This document shows, one piece after another, positions 7,611 to 16,490 of a stretch of DNA of 64,000 nucleotides (its first letter is position 1; every line of letters begins with the position of its first letter). A program made the translations under genes and the position numbers. This DNA comes from JAKVAV01 sp964651785 (GTDB lineage: Bacteria; Bacteroidota; Bacteroidia; Flavobacteriales_D; Cryomorphaceae): the NCBI GenBank assembly GCA_964651785.1, contig CAZYWJ010000001.1, forward strand, positions 122,211 through 186,210. The letters run 5' to 3'. A model generated the notes under the pieces. It was not told where the DNA came from. It worked only from the letters and a program-made list of their open reading frames with translations, and ran no database searches.

Positions 7611-9148
7611 ATGCTTTCACACCTTTCCATTCGGCACTACGCCCTTATCGACCAATTGGAAATTGACCTTACTGACGGGTTAAATATTATCACCGGTGAA
7701 ACCGGTAGTGGAAAATCCATTATCCTGGGAGCTCTTAGCCTGATTTTGGGTGAGCGTGCCGAAAAGCGCGTCGTGAAAGAAGGTGAAAAAAAGTGCATCG
7801 TTGAAGGCAGTTTTTCTCTGAAGTCTGAGAAATGGCAATCTATCTTTGAGCAAAATGACCTCGATTTTGAGGTTAATTCCATTTTGCGGCGCGAGGTGCT
7901 GGCTTCGGGAAAAAGCCGAGCCTTTATAAATGATACTCCCGTAAGCTTAAAGCTTTTGCGAGAAATCGCTTTGGATTTGGTCGATATTCATTCTCAACAT
8001 CAAACCATTCGATTAAATGATCCCGATTTTCAATTGGGTGTTATTGATGCTTTCGCCAAAACGACAGCGGAGAAAAATGCTTACGAGAAGGAATATAAAG
8101 TTTACTCAATGGCTTTGAGAAAACTGCAAGAATCTGAAGACCAATTGGCACGTGATAAGCGAGAAATGGATTTTGTAGCCTTCCAACTCAAGGAATTTGA
8201 AGAGGTCAAATTGGATCAAATTGAGGAAGATGAATTGGAAGAGGAGTACAATATGTTGTCCAATAGCGAGGAGATCGCTCAAAAGTTACATGCCACGGTT
8301 GATGTGCTGAGCGACGGAGACGAACCCGTACTTTCAAAGCTGAAAGATGTTCGATCATTATTGGAAGGTTTAGCTGACTACTCTGCCGCTTACAAAGAAT
8401 TGTCGGAACGCTTGAAAAGCGTCGTTATAGAATTAGATGATATTGCTTCGGAAGTGCAGGATGCCTCAGGAGACATTGAAATGAATCCTGAACGATTAGC
8501 CGCACTGGATGAAATCCGTTCGGTCATTTTTCGATTGGAGCAGAAGCACGGCGTGACCGGTGTAACCGCTTTGAAGCAACGAAGAGACGAGCTGGCTCAG
8601 CGCATTTCGGGAAGTGAGAAACTCGAAGAGGAGATTGAAGACCTGAAGAAGGCCCTTGAAATGGGAAAAGCGTCCGTGCGAAGAGCAGGAGAGGAGTTGA
8701 GTAAAAAGAGAAGAGACGCCTCATCTGAATTTTCAAAATCGCTGGAACAACTTCTTGGTTCGTTGAATATGAAAAAAGCTTCCTTTGAGTTGCACTTCGA
8801 AAAACGGGCAGAACCTACTCCTAATGGATTTGATAAGTTGGAAATGCGCTTCAGCGCCAATCCGGGTCGCTCTCCCGAACCGCTCAAGAATGTAGCGTCG
8901 GGAGGAGAGCTTTCGAGACTGATGCTTTCCATTAAAAAACTTTCGGCATCTGAAGGTCGGACGATTATCTTGGATGAAATTGATACGGGAGTGTCGGGCG
9001 AGGTGGCCAATTCCATGGGTAAAATCATGAAAGAAATGGGAGGGGACCGACAAGTCATCAGCATCACCCACTTACCTCAGATTGCTTCAAAAGGCAAAAC
9101 TCATTTTAAAGTTTTCAAAGAGGAATCAGATAATGAAACCATTACGCG
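7611..9148 (+). CDS. recN: DNA repair protein RecN (3' end lost in assembly gap)
   Basis: The first 512 residues of an SMC-like ATPase used in double-strand break repair. The Walker A motif GETGSGKS is at residues 29-36, followed by two coiled-coil regions (about 155-215 and 300-370), then the ABC signature SGGELSRLML and Walker B IILDEIDTGVSGEVA. The visible part ends in HLPQIASKGKTHFKV, so about 40 residues are missing. The reading frame appears to continue through the Ns into fabI only by chance. A near-consensus box TATATTTA (7599-7606) precedes the ATG by 4 nt. Confidence 0.93.
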
Positions 9149-9248
9149 NNNNNNNNNNNNNNNNNNNNNNNNNNNNNNNNNNNNNNNNNNNNNNNNNNNN
9201 NNNNNNNNNNNNNNNNNNNNNNNNNNNNNNNNNNNNNNNNNNNNNNNN
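9149..9248. other. Assembly gap (100 N)
   Basis: Exactly 100 unknown bases, the usual placeholder for a gap of unknown size. The missing tail of RecN (~40 residues) plus the missing head of FabI (~80-85 residues) need about 375 bp or more, so the real gap is longer than written, assuming the two genes are adjacent. Confidence 0.97.
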
Positions 9249-9812
9249 TTCGGTGGAAAAATTGACTTCGTGTTGCACTCCATCGGGATGTCTCCGAATG
9301 TGAGAAAAGGCAAGCACTACACCGAAACCAATTACGACTTTTATCACAAGACTCTTGATATATCTGCCATGAGCTTGCACCGCGTGCTCAAGACGGCTTA
9401 TGAGAAGGATGCGATTAATGAATGGGGGTCAGTCGTAGCACTGTCGTATATTGCTGCTCAGCGTGTTTTTCCCGATTACAATGATATGGCTGATGCGAAA
9501 GCTTTGTTGGAAAGCATCACTCGAAGCTTCGGATACCACTATGGAGTAAAGCGCAAGGTTCGTATCAATACCATTTCACAATCTCCGACCGTAACGACGG
9601 CGGGAAGCGGTGTAAAGGGTTTTGACGAATTTGTAGCTTACGCCGAAAGCATGAGCCCGCTGGGCAATGCGGGTTCCGAAGATTGTGCGAATTATGTAAT
9701 CAGCTTGTTCAGCGACCTGACCAAGTATGTCACCATGCAGAATCTTTTTCACGACGGTGGTTTTAGCTTTACGGGCGTATCACAAGATGTAATCGGACGA
9801 TTTGCCAAATAG
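9249..9812 (+). CDS. fabI: Enoyl-[acyl-carrier-protein] reductase (NADH) FabI (5' end lost in gap)
   Basis: C-terminal ~187 residues of the short-chain dehydrogenase-type enoyl-ACP reductase, which completes each fatty acid elongation round. Visible are DFVLHSIGMSP after strand 4, ALSYIAAQRVFPDYNDMADAKALLES with the catalytic Tyr and Lys (YNDMADAK spacing), NTISQSPTVTTAGSGVKGF and the C-terminal LFHDGGFSFTGV. The NAD-binding N-terminus is in the assembly gap. FabI is normally about 270 residues. It converges with the channel gene, leaving 1 bp between the stop codons. Confidence 0.92.
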   Translation, partial: FGGKIDFVLHSIGMSPNVRKGKHYTETNYDFYHKTLDISAMSLHRVLKTAYEKDAINEWGSVVALSYIAAQRVFPDYNDMADAKALLESITRSFGYHYGVKRKVRINTISQSPTVTTAGSGVKGFDEFVAYAESMSPLGNAGSEDCANYVISLFSDLTKYVTMQNLFHDGGFSFTGVSQDVIGRFAK

Positions 9813-9813
9813 G

Positions 9814-10911
9814 TTACTCTAACTCGTAATCAGCCAGTTCGGATTTCCATTCTATTGACTCGATCCTTTTTATGATGGCCAGATTGAGTGGTTTGCGAGC
9901 TTGACCCAGCGGTAAGGCGAAAGCGTAATATTGCGTTAGAAATTTGGCCGGCGCTACCATTACTTCTTCCTGAAGCTTCTCTTCTAAAATTTTGTAGCGC
10001 AGGAGAGGTTCGTCATAAACAAAGGCTTCTATTTGACCTTCAGCCAGCATAGTCAAAGCTTCTTCGGCCGATAAAACACCACTCGACGCAATTTTCTTAG
10101 CCTCTAGATAGTTGTTGGAAGTAGATCCGGTTATGGTAGCCACTCTTACATCCTTCAAGTCGTCAAGATCGCTGATCTCGACAGAAAGCTGTCCTACGGT
10201 GAGTGAAGATGCGATAGAGGCAGTGAATCCGCTGATGATGATAATTGCCGTAAACATCCATACCAAAGCCACAATTCTCCCGCCGATACTCCGCGGAGAT
10301 TTATCGCCGTAGCCCACGGTAGTCATGGTTACGGCACTCCACCAAAAGGACTCCCACAACCCTCTGGCATCGGTGCCGAACTCTTCCTTATTGTGTTTTC
10401 TTTCGAATATCCACGCCAAAAAGCCAAAGATCAAAATGATCAATGCCAGCAACGCAACCGCCGTCCAGAATTGCCAAGAGAAAATATTTAACATCAATCG
10501 AATGAACGGGCTTCTCTGTTCTTTTTTTACGGCTATTGCCAAATTGGTTATAAAAAATGGCTGCGTAAATTCCATCTTGGCAAGTCGGGCGGGTGTTACG
10601 GTCAAAGGATTTATCGAAATATCTACTTCGTTATTCTCCACTGCATTCAAAAGGGATGACAGATCAGGGTAGGGCACATACTCGTAATTAACCTTTAAGT
10701 CGGTGGCAACACGCTCCCACAAAAAAATGCTTAAGCCGCTGTAATCCTTATGATTCTCGTCTTGAATGATGAAGGGTTCACTGACTTTTATTCCTACTCG
10801 CACCACTTCATCGGGCGGAAACTGAGGAACCGTATCAGGAAGCAAGGCCTCTTGAGCGTATGAAAAATTCAGGTTACATAAGAAGATCAGGCAGATTAGT
10901 TGAATTCGCAT
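9814..10911 (-). CDS. GluR0-type ligand-gated K+ channel (prokaryotic glutamate-receptor-like)
   Basis: 365 residues. A signal peptide (ending SYAQ, residue 20) leads to lobe 1 of a type 3 solute-binding domain (about 35-140), with VTPARLAKMEFTQPFF in which Arg109 matches the alpha-carboxylate-binding Arg of glutamate receptors. TM1 follows (about 147-170), then a pore loop with the K+ filter TTVGYGD (197-203), TM2 (about 211-236) and lobe 2 (about 240-335), where Asp300 in FVYDEPL matches the usual amine-binding acid. This split-domain order is that of cyanobacterial GluR0, an amino-acid-gated potassium channel in the inner membrane. There is no third TM helix, as in GluR0. It lies 21 bp after the Nudix gene and is probably cotranscribed with it. 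Confidence 0.85.
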   Translation of the reverse strand: MRIQLICLIFLCNLNFSYAQEALLPDTVPQFPPDEVVRVGIKVSEPFIIQDENHKDYSGLSIFLWERVATDLKVNYEYVPYPDLSSLLNAVENNEVDISINPLTVTPARLAKMEFTQPFFITNLAIAVKKEQRSPFIRLMLNIFSWQFWTAVALLALIILIFGFLAWIFERKHNKEEFGTDARGLWESFWWSAVTMTTVGYGDKSPRSIGGRIVALVWMFTAIIIISGFTASIASSLTVGQLSVEISDLDDLKDVRVATITGSTSNNYLEAKKIASSGVLSAEEALTMLAEGQIEAFVYDEPLLRYKILEEKLQEEVMVAPAKFLTQYYAFALPLGQARKPLNLAIIKRIESIEWKSELADYELE

Positions 10912-10932
10912 TTATATGATTTTAATACATTA

Positions 10933-11559
10933 TTATTCGACTGAGATTTCAGCGAGCTCTTTGAGCATCATGGCTGTAGCTCCCCAAACGGTATGGCCTA
11001 AAATATCAAAATACTTGACATCCAATTCCGAATTGGTTACCTGAACGAAAATCGGTTTTTGCTTAATTGAACTCTCTTTCAGAATGAGTTTGAGCGGAGC
11101 TTCAATGATTTCGGCCACTTCAACAGGATCAGGTTTAAAATCAGGTCGCTTTTTTGAGTAAGCTACGTATGGTGATACCATAAAGCGGCTGGGAGGAATA
11201 TAGACTTTGGAAAGTGCTCCTAAAATTTCGACCTCTCCGGGTAAAATGTTCATTTCTTCATGTGCTTCACGCAATGCGGTCTGAATTAAGTTCTGATCGG
11301 ATTCTTCCTTTCTTCCGCCGGGAAAGCTCACCTGACCGCTGTGAGTGCCTTCGTAAGTATTGCGTAGCATCAGCGCGATGTGAGGCAGATTATCTTTAGG
11401 ATAAATTAAGGCTAAGACAGCGCCTTGTCTGGCCGAAGGATCAATTTTATCCAAATCCGTGGCTTTCGGCCTGATGTAATTGATCATCTTTTTGTGAGCG
11501 TTCCAGCCGGGCAAAGGTTTGGCAAGTCCTTTTTGAATCTTTGAAATGAGTTCATCCAC
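10933..11559 (-). CDS. Nudix hydrolase, coenzyme A pyrophosphatase type
   Basis: 208 residues. The Nudix box is GGRKEESDQNLIQTALREAHEEMNI at about residues 81-105 (catalytic REAHEE), preceded by the HSGQVSFPGG signature of the CoA pyrophosphatase (NudL/YeaB) branch. It would split CoA or oxidised CoA into 4'-phosphopantetheine and 3',5'-ADP. The start is GTG at 11559, chosen because a complete promoter (TTG at 11591-11593, 19 nt spacer, TAAGTTTG at 11564-11571) ends 4 nt before it. It is probably cotranscribed with the downstream channel gene. Confidence 0.85.
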   Translation of the reverse strand: MDELISKIQKGLAKPLPGWNAHKKMINYIRPKATDLDKIDPSARQGAVLALIYPKDNLPHIALMLRNTYEGTHSGQVSFPGGRKEESDQNLIQTALREAHEEMNILPGEVEILGALSKVYIPPSRFMVSPYVAYSKKRPDFKPDPVEVAEIIEAPLKLILKESSIKQKPIFVQVTNSELDVKYFDILGHTVWGATAMMLKELAEISVE

Positions 11560-11563
11560 GAGA

Positions 11564-11593
11564 CAAACTTAGTTTTTTACGGGTTTTGTCCAA
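11564..11593 (-). promoter_or_regulatory. Full Bacteroidota promoter TTG-N19-TAAGTTTG
   Basis: On the minus strand a TTG (11591-11593) is followed by exactly 19 nt and TAAGTTTG (11571-11564). The box ends 4 nt before the GTG start of the Nudix gene. It lies back-to-back with the aat promoter. Confidence 0.75.
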
Positions 11594-11609
11594 TTCAACA
11601 AACCAAGTC

Positions 11610-11617
11610 TATATTTG
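11610..11617 (+). promoter_or_regulatory. -7 promoter box TATATTTG of aat
   Basis: Exact TAnnTTTG match 4 nt before the ATG at 11622. A TTTTG ends 21 nt upstream (11588) as a possible -33 element. Confidence 0.65.
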
Positions 11618-11621
11618 TGCT

Positions 11622-12305
11622 ATGCCCGTTTATGGCTTGGATCCCGAATATCTGTTTTTTCCCGACCCTGAACATGCAAGGGAAGACGGGCTGCTTGCCG
11701 TAGGTGGATTGATAAGGGAAGACTGGATTCTACGTGCCTATGAATCGGGAATTTTTCCTTGGTTTAATAATAATGACCCGGTGCTCTGGTGGAGCGTCGA
11801 TCCCAGGAGTGTTTTATTTTTTGATAAGCTCCATATTCAAAAGAGTATGCGACCTTACCTCAATTCGGAGAAATATCGTTTCACTTTCGATACGGTTTTT
11901 ACGGAAGTTATGGAGGCTTGTGCCAATGCCAACGGCAGAGGTAAAAGCCGCACTTGGATCAGCGAGGATCTGATCAAAGTGTATAGCTCACTTCATCAAT
12001 TGGGTTTAGCACATAGCGCTGAAATTTGGCAAGACGATGAATTGGTAGGAGGACTATACGGGGTGAGTTTGGGAAAAGCCTTTTTCGGCGAGAGCATGTT
12101 TAGTAGAAAGAAGAACATGTCAAAATTGGCCTTTATTCGCTTATGCCGGAATTTGGAGAGTCGAGGCTTTGATTTTGTCGATTGTCAGGTGCCCACAGCC
12201 CATTTGAATAGTTTGGGTGCCACCAATATATCCAGAAAAGAATTTTTGAAACGGCTGAGGAAAACGCTTCAAAAAGAAACTGAAATAGGAAAATGGCGGA
12301 TTTAG
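11622..12305 (+). CDS. aat: Leucyl/phenylalanyl-tRNA-protein transferase
   Basis: 227 residues, normal length. Family signatures are FPDPEHAREDGLLAVGG near the N-terminus, YESGIFPWFN, VLWWSVDPRSVLF, TWISEDLI, HSAEIWQDDELVGGLYGVSLGKAFFGESMFS and VDCQVPTAHLNSLGA. The enzyme adds Leu or Phe from tRNA to N-terminal Arg or Lys of proteins, marking them for ClpS/ClpAP degradation by the N-end rule. The ATG at 11622 is favoured over an upstream TTG at 11586 because the -7 promoter box lies in between. Its 3' end overlaps the convergent receiver gene by 4 bp. Confidence 0.94.
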   Translation: MPVYGLDPEYLFFPDPEHAREDGLLAVGGLIREDWILRAYESGIFPWFNNNDPVLWWSVDPRSVLFFDKLHIQKSMRPYLNSEKYRFTFDTVFTEVMEACANANGRGKSRTWISEDLIKVYSSLHQLGLAHSAEIWQDDELVGGLYGVSLGKAFFGESMFSRKKNMSKLAFIRLCRNLESRGFDFVDCQVPTAHLNSLGATNISRKEFLKRLRKTLQKETEIGKWRI

Positions 12306-12697
12306 TAAATCTGTGAAATCTTACTCATCAATTTCAGCTGATCCGAAGTTATTGGTTTAGAAAAGAAACTTTTCACCATTTCATATGTATTTGCTCGATC
12401 AAAATCAGATTGATTGATGGTGGATGATAAAATACACACCGGAGCTTTAATAAATCCCCTACGGCAAATCATTCCGTATTCGTCGAGAAAATCCCAACCG
12501 TCCATTATAGGCATATTGAGATCGAGAGCAATCAAATCGGGAATTTCTTCATTTTCGGGATCCAATTTTTTCAGAAAGCTCATTGCTTCCGCACCGTTTC
12601 TTGATTCATTGACAATCTTTGCGCCCTCAAATTTTTCGATTTGTTTTCGAAAAATAAATAAGAAGGTAGTATCGTCGTCTATGACCATTACCTTCAT
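12302..12697 (-). CDS. Single-domain response regulator (CheY-like receiver)
   Basis: 131 residues consisting only of a receiver domain. Acidic pocket Asp7-Asp9 (VIDDD), phosphoacceptor Asp59 in ALDLNMPIMDGWDF, the switch Ser in CILSST, and the conserved Lys in FFSKPIT. There is no output domain, so it probably relays phosphate or binds a partner protein. It follows the histidine kinase gene by 56 bp in the same direction and is its likely partner. Confidence 0.9.
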   Translation of the reverse strand: MKVMVIDDDTTFLFIFRKQIEKFEGAKIVNESRNGAEAMSFLKKLDPENEEIPDLIALDLNMPIMDGWDFLDEYGMICRRGFIKAPVCILSSTINQSDFDRANTYEMVKSFFSKPITSDQLKLMSKISQIY

Positions 12698-12753
12698 AAG
12701 CCTGTTTGTGTCAAGTTTGCTATAATGTAAATAGTATTCACCTCTCTTCGTTT

Positions 12754-14658
12754 CTATTTGCTTACGAGCAATACCGTAAATCGCGTACCTCGTCCGGGTT
12801 CACTTTCTACTGAAATATGACTTCCCAATGCACTTAATTGTCTTTTGACCAAATACAGGCCCAATCCTCGACCGTCAGAATTGGTGTGAAAACGCTTATA
12901 CATACCAAACATCTTCTTCCCGTGTTTTTCAAGGTCTAAACCCAAACCGTTATCTTGAAAAATCAATTTTACATAGTCTTCCGTTCTGGATGACGATATG
13001 CGAATATGCGAAATTACACCGTCCCTGCTATATTTTATCGCATTTGAAATCAAGTTTAAGAACAAATTTTCTAAATGGGACCGTTCGTATTTGACCGATT
13101 CTACTTCAAAATGTGTTTGAATTCTGAATGCTTTGGCACTTATTTTTTCGCTTAGCTGTAGCCTCACACTCTGAATCAGTTCATTCAAATTCACCGTGCG
13201 AATATCAAATTCTTCCTTGGCTCTGACCCGCAAAATTCGGTGCATTTCTTCCAAGGTGAGGTTAAGCTGATCTACACTAACCGAAAATTTTTCAAAGATT
13301 ATTCGGTTAATAGGATCCATGGGATCATCTAAATTGTAATGCCCTAAAAGTCCGCTGAGATTGGTCACGGGAGCACGAAGATTATGGCTGGCTAAATGAG
13401 CAAATTCGTTGAGTTCGTCCGTTCGTTTTTCCAGCGATTCTACGGCTTCTTCCAATTGTTTTCGGGCTTGAACTGATTCGGTAATATCCAAGGCAATACC
13501 CAAGGTGAAGTCTCCCCGCTCATCTTGAAGTACACACGTATTAATGGCCAGATAGCTGGCTTCGCCACTTTTGGTTTTGATCTTCAGGTTATAGGATTTT
13601 GGCGAGTTGTCTCCGCTGTACCTCGCTTCCATGGCCTTGTGTGCCTTTTCATCAGCTTCCAAAATCAAATCGTAAAGACTGAAGTCCGATGAGATCAACT
13701 CAGCAGAAGTATAGCCGGTCATTTGATAAAAGCGGTCATTAGCATATTCGAACTTTTCTCCTCTCAGAATGTAAAACCCGCCAAATGCATTCTCTACGAA
13801 ACTTCTGAACTTCTTCTCCGTTCGCTTCGTCTCTTCCATAGCTCTGTAGCGCTGTATGCGTGATGAAGCAATGGATGCTATGGACTCGAGAATTTTGGCA
13901 TCCTCCTCGGTGAAATGGTTTTTCTCAGGATGTTCGGAATCGATCACCCCTATTAATTCATTGTCTGCTATCAGAGGGACTGCAATCTCAGACATCCGCT
14001 GTTCATCGTCCAATACATAATTGCTTTCTTTGGTAACATCATCTACTATAACCGTTTCCATGCGGGTTGCAGCCATGCCAACTATGCCCTCACCAAAATT
14101 AAGACTGATAGGATCTTCGATAAAGTCGCGCAATTTTTTTGGATTTTTCGGACCGTATGCGGCTTTTTGTTTCATCAGACCATCTTTGCGATCAAGCAGA
14201 TAGACCACACAATCCACGAAATCAAGTTTGGCAATTGCTTCTGCCGCAATGGTGTGCGCTACATCTTCTTCCGTTTCTGCTTCGAGAAGGGCCATGGAAA
14301 AAGCGCTGATAACCGAAAAATAGTGTTGGTGTTTTTTCTCTTCAGAAATGTCTACTCCGTATACATCTGCCTTTTCTTCATTGTCTCGAGGACAAAAGCT
14401 AAAGCTGAAATGTTCTTGTTTCACCTGAATGGTCAACTTCTGTATCTTACTCAGAGAAATGGCTTTACTCGCGGTTTTCTCAAAATCTTCAGGATAAATG
14501 ATTTTATCATCCTTACTTCCACAATTTTTGAGAAGCCGACGGGCCGCTGAATTTGAATAGTACAGTTCTCCTTTTCGACCTATCGTAAATACCGGATTGG
14601 GATTGCGATCAGGATAAAAATTTAACTCTTTGATGATGTCGCTATTCTGCTTTTCCAT
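12754..14658 (-). CDS. PAS-GAF-PAS sensor histidine kinase
   Basis: 634 residues from the ATG at 14658 (MEKQNSD); an in-frame GTG/TTG-type extension to 14682 is less likely. Order of domains: short PAS-like segment (PNPVFTIGRKGELYYSNSAARRLL), GAF domain around 120-280, PAS around 285-410 with its C-terminal motif, then a HisKA-type helix with the phosphoacceptor His in FAHLASHNLRAPV, and an HATPase domain with N box (NLFLNLISNAIKYS), G1 (FQDNGLGLDL) and G2 (GRGLGLYLVKRQL). No membrane segments, so a cytoplasmic sensor. The ligand of the GAF/PAS domains is unknown. The receiver gene downstream is its probable partner. Confidence 0.88.
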   Translation of the reverse strand: MEKQNSDIIKELNFYPDRNPNPVFTIGRKGELYYSNSAARRLLKNCGSKDDKIIYPEDFEKTASKAISLSKIQKLTIQVKQEHFSFSFCPRDNEEKADVYGVDISEEKKHQHYFSVISAFSMALLEAETEEDVAHTIAAEAIAKLDFVDCVVYLLDRKDGLMKQKAAYGPKNPKKLRDFIEDPISLNFGEGIVGMAATRMETVIVDDVTKESNYVLDDEQRMSEIAVPLIADNELIGVIDSEHPEKNHFTEEDAKILESIASIASSRIQRYRAMEETKRTEKKFRSFVENAFGGFYILRGEKFEYANDRFYQMTGYTSAELISSDFSLYDLILEADEKAHKAMEARYSGDNSPKSYNLKIKTKSGEASYLAINTCVLQDERGDFTLGIALDITESVQARKQLEEAVESLEKRTDELNEFAHLASHNLRAPVTNLSGLLGHYNLDDPMDPINRIIFEKFSVSVDQLNLTLEEMHRILRVRAKEEFDIRTVNLNELIQSVRLQLSEKISAKAFRIQTHFEVESVKYERSHLENLFLNLISNAIKYSRDGVISHIRISSSRTEDYVKLIFQDNGLGLDLEKHGKKMFGMYKRFHTNSDGRGLGLYLVKRQLSALGSHISVESEPGRGTRFTVLLVSK

Positions 14659-14681
14659 AAGGTAAATGAACCTCAGGTCCA

Positions 14682-14710
14682 CCCCAAAACTTTCAATTCG
14701 ATTTTTGGGG
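14682..14710 (-). other. Hairpin upstream of the histidine kinase gene
   Basis: A perfect 8-bp inverted repeat CCCCAAAA / TTTTGGGG with a 13-nt loop, ending 24 nt before the ATG at 14658. There is no T-run, so it does not look like a terminator; a role as operator or mRNA structure is possible. Confidence 0.35.
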
Positions 14711-14868
14711 AAGAAAGCCTCCTAAAATCTTCTTTAGCTGCGAAGGTATTAATCGAATGAAGGCTTTTCCAAAATTTTAGATATAGCGCTTTAATTCTAG
14801 GACGGACGGAATCACTTGCCCTATGAAGGACACTTGTTCATCAACGAATGACAGAGAGGTGCAGCGGC

Positions 14869-15594
14869 TTAATACTGTGTGAATATGAGTTTCCCGATCG
14901 AGCGATTACCGTTAGAGTTCAGCTCTGCTATGTATATGCCTGTTTTGAAAGGAACGGTAAGAGATAGACGCCCGTTATCTTGTGTGATGTATGTGGCGTA
15001 AACTTCCTGACCGCTTAAACTGTAAATGCGGAGCCCGCCATGCAGGATTTCAGAAGTTTCAACAATTATTTCGCTTCCTGACTGATAAATTTTTAAGGGA
15101 TTTACTTTAGGGTCATCACCCACGGTGGTAGTGACGAGACTCAATGCCGTGGCTGAAGCTGTGGAAAATGAAGAACCTTCGTAGACAATTTCGTGTGTGA
15201 CAGGGTGTATGACATAATATCGTGGTGTACCCGTTTGGAGCCAAAATTCTTCCTCATCAATAAAAGCGAAAATGCTCTGCCCCCAATTATATGTAGAGCT
15301 CCAGCCGGCTAATTGACCACAAGTTGGAACGGCAGAAGAATACGTGTTTGTCATAGCCGCCCAGATTGCTACCTCTCCCTCGTTTGCATTGGCAAAATCT
15401 CTGACATCGTCTGCTTGATTCTGACAAATTGAACAATCAAACCCTTTTGAAGCTACGATCAATGGCAGTCCGGCATCGCCCGTTTCATAAATGCTTCTCG
15501 ACTCTCCATCACAATTCATCTCCGTTCGATCAGCTATTTGACCTGAAACCATTGCTGAAGAAACTACTAAGATGAGCGTAAATAATATTTTCAT
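14869..15594 (-). CDS. T9SS-exported thioredoxin-fold-like protein
   Basis: 241 residues from the ATG at 15594 (MKILFTLILVVSSAMVSGQ, a clear signal peptide). The middle has a thioredoxin-like start, GLPLIVASKGFDCSICQNQADDVRDFA, with a CSIC pair in CxxC spacing, and later TGTPRYYVIHP, where the Pro after Thr resembles the cis-Pro loop. The last ~75 residues are a T9SS sorting domain (IYQSGSEIIVETSEIL, LRIYSLSGQEVY, GIYIAEL). It is probably a secreted or surface-anchored redox protein. The exact reaction is unknown. Confidence 0.72.
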   Translation of the reverse strand: MKILFTLILVVSSAMVSGQIADRTEMNCDGESRSIYETGDAGLPLIVASKGFDCSICQNQADDVRDFANANEGEVAIWAAMTNTYSSAVPTCGQLAGWSSTYNWGQSIFAFIDEEEFWLQTGTPRYYVIHPVTHEIVYEGSSFSTASATALSLVTTTVGDDPKVNPLKIYQSGSEIIVETSEILHGGLRIYSLSGQEVYATYITQDNGRLSLTVPFKTGIYIAELNSNGNRSIGKLIFTQY

Positions 15595-15651
15595 GATTTT
15601 TTTCGAAAGATACAATTTCCGAAAATCGGGAACTCGACGAAGTGTTGGAAC

Positions 15652-16410
15652 TTAACCTCGTTGTCGTTCAGACGACTCTACCGCCAACAATTTGCTTGGT
15701 TTTTTTTCGATGTAGGTTTCAATCTCATTCAAGCTTTGAAAGAGTTGATCAAAACTCTCAATCACAAAATATTTATCCTGAATCTTCATATTGTCGTAAT
15801 CCTGCTCCAGAATTTTGGCTACGTCAAATTTGAGATGAGTTGGTTTATCCGAAAGGCTGAACTTCGTTTCGCCGTGCGATGACAGAATACCTGCACCATA
15901 GATTCTCAATTTACCTTTTTCGCTGATTAAGCCAAACTCAATCGTAAACCAATACATGCGTCCCAGCATCATTATGGCTTCAGGATCGTGGAGATATTTC
16001 ATGGCTATGTCAGCAAGTCCTTTAAAAAAAGCGCAGAAGGTAGGATTGCTCAAGAGCGGAACATGGCCGAATACATCGTGAAACATATCAGGCTCTTCGA
16101 GATAATCGAGTTCCGACATTTTTCGGAGCCAAGTAGTCGCGCTGAACGTTTTGTTCGAAAGCAATGGAAAAAACTCTTCGTTCGGAATAATGTTAGGAAC
16201 TACCGTAAGTTGCCAGCCTGATTCACGTTTCAAAATGGTATTTACTTCTTCAAAATTCGGAATGCGATCAGCAGAAAACCGCACCGTTTCAATTGCTTTC
16301 AAATAGGATTCGGAGGCGAGTTGTGGCAGTATATCCATTTGTCGCTCGAATAGGGTTTTCCAAACCTTAAAGTCTTCTGCGGTGTACTTGCTGTAATCTT
16401 GTGTCATCAT
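15652..16410 (-). CDS. phhA: Phenylalanine 4-monooxygenase (aromatic amino acid hydroxylase)
   Basis: 252 residues, the compact bacterial form with no regulatory ACT domain. The iron ligands are His111 and His116 in EPDMFHDVFGHVPLL and Glu158 in FTIEFGL. Other family signatures are PNFEEVNTILKRESGWQL and RIYGAGILSSHGE. It hydroxylates phenylalanine to tyrosine with a pterin cofactor and O2. The start could be 16410 or the adjacent ATG at 16407. A strong terminator ends 11 nt upstream of the start, inside its own leader, together with a Tyr/Phe-rich leader ORF and a competing antiterminator, so expression is probably set by attenuation. No pterin-recycling dehydratase gene is adjacent. Confidence 0.92.
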   Translation of the reverse strand: MMTQDYSKYTAEDFKVWKTLFERQMDILPQLASESYLKAIETVRFSADRIPNFEEVNTILKRESGWQLTVVPNIIPNEEFFPLLSNKTFSATTWLRKMSELDYLEEPDMFHDVFGHVPLLSNPTFCAFFKGLADIAMKYLHDPEAIMMLGRMYWFTIEFGLISEKGKLRIYGAGILSSHGETKFSLSDKPTHLKFDVAKILEQDYDNMKIQDKYFVIESFDQLFQSLNEIETYIEKKPSKLLAVESSERQRG

Positions 16411-16421
16411 TTTATGGCAAT

Positions 16422-16490
16422 AAAAAAACCCGATTCAAAATAGAATCGGGTCGAATAAGTTTAGGCATAGCAATACTATTTCGACCCGAA
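16422..16490 (-). promoter_or_regulatory. Attenuator: mutually exclusive antiterminator and terminator hairpins upstream of phhA
   Basis: On the minus strand, TCGGGTCGAA (16489-16480) can pair perfectly with TTCGACCCGA (16455-16446) to form a 10-bp antiterminator. The terminator pairs ACCCGATTC (16451-16443) with GAATCGGGT (16436-16428), loop 6 nt, followed by a run of T (16428-16422). The two structures share ACCCGA (16451-16446), so they exclude each other. The antiterminator 5' arm lies within the last codons of the leader ORF (16476-16529), which places it under a ribosome that reaches the stop codon. The phhA start follows about 11 nt after the T-run. The sequence pairings are seen directly; the regulatory mechanism is inferred. 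Confidence 0.8.

Noticed and set aside
7611..9812. Single 733-residue RecN-FabI frame
   Set aside because: The frame passes through 100 N and joins two incomplete, unrelated enzymes; it is an assembly artefact.
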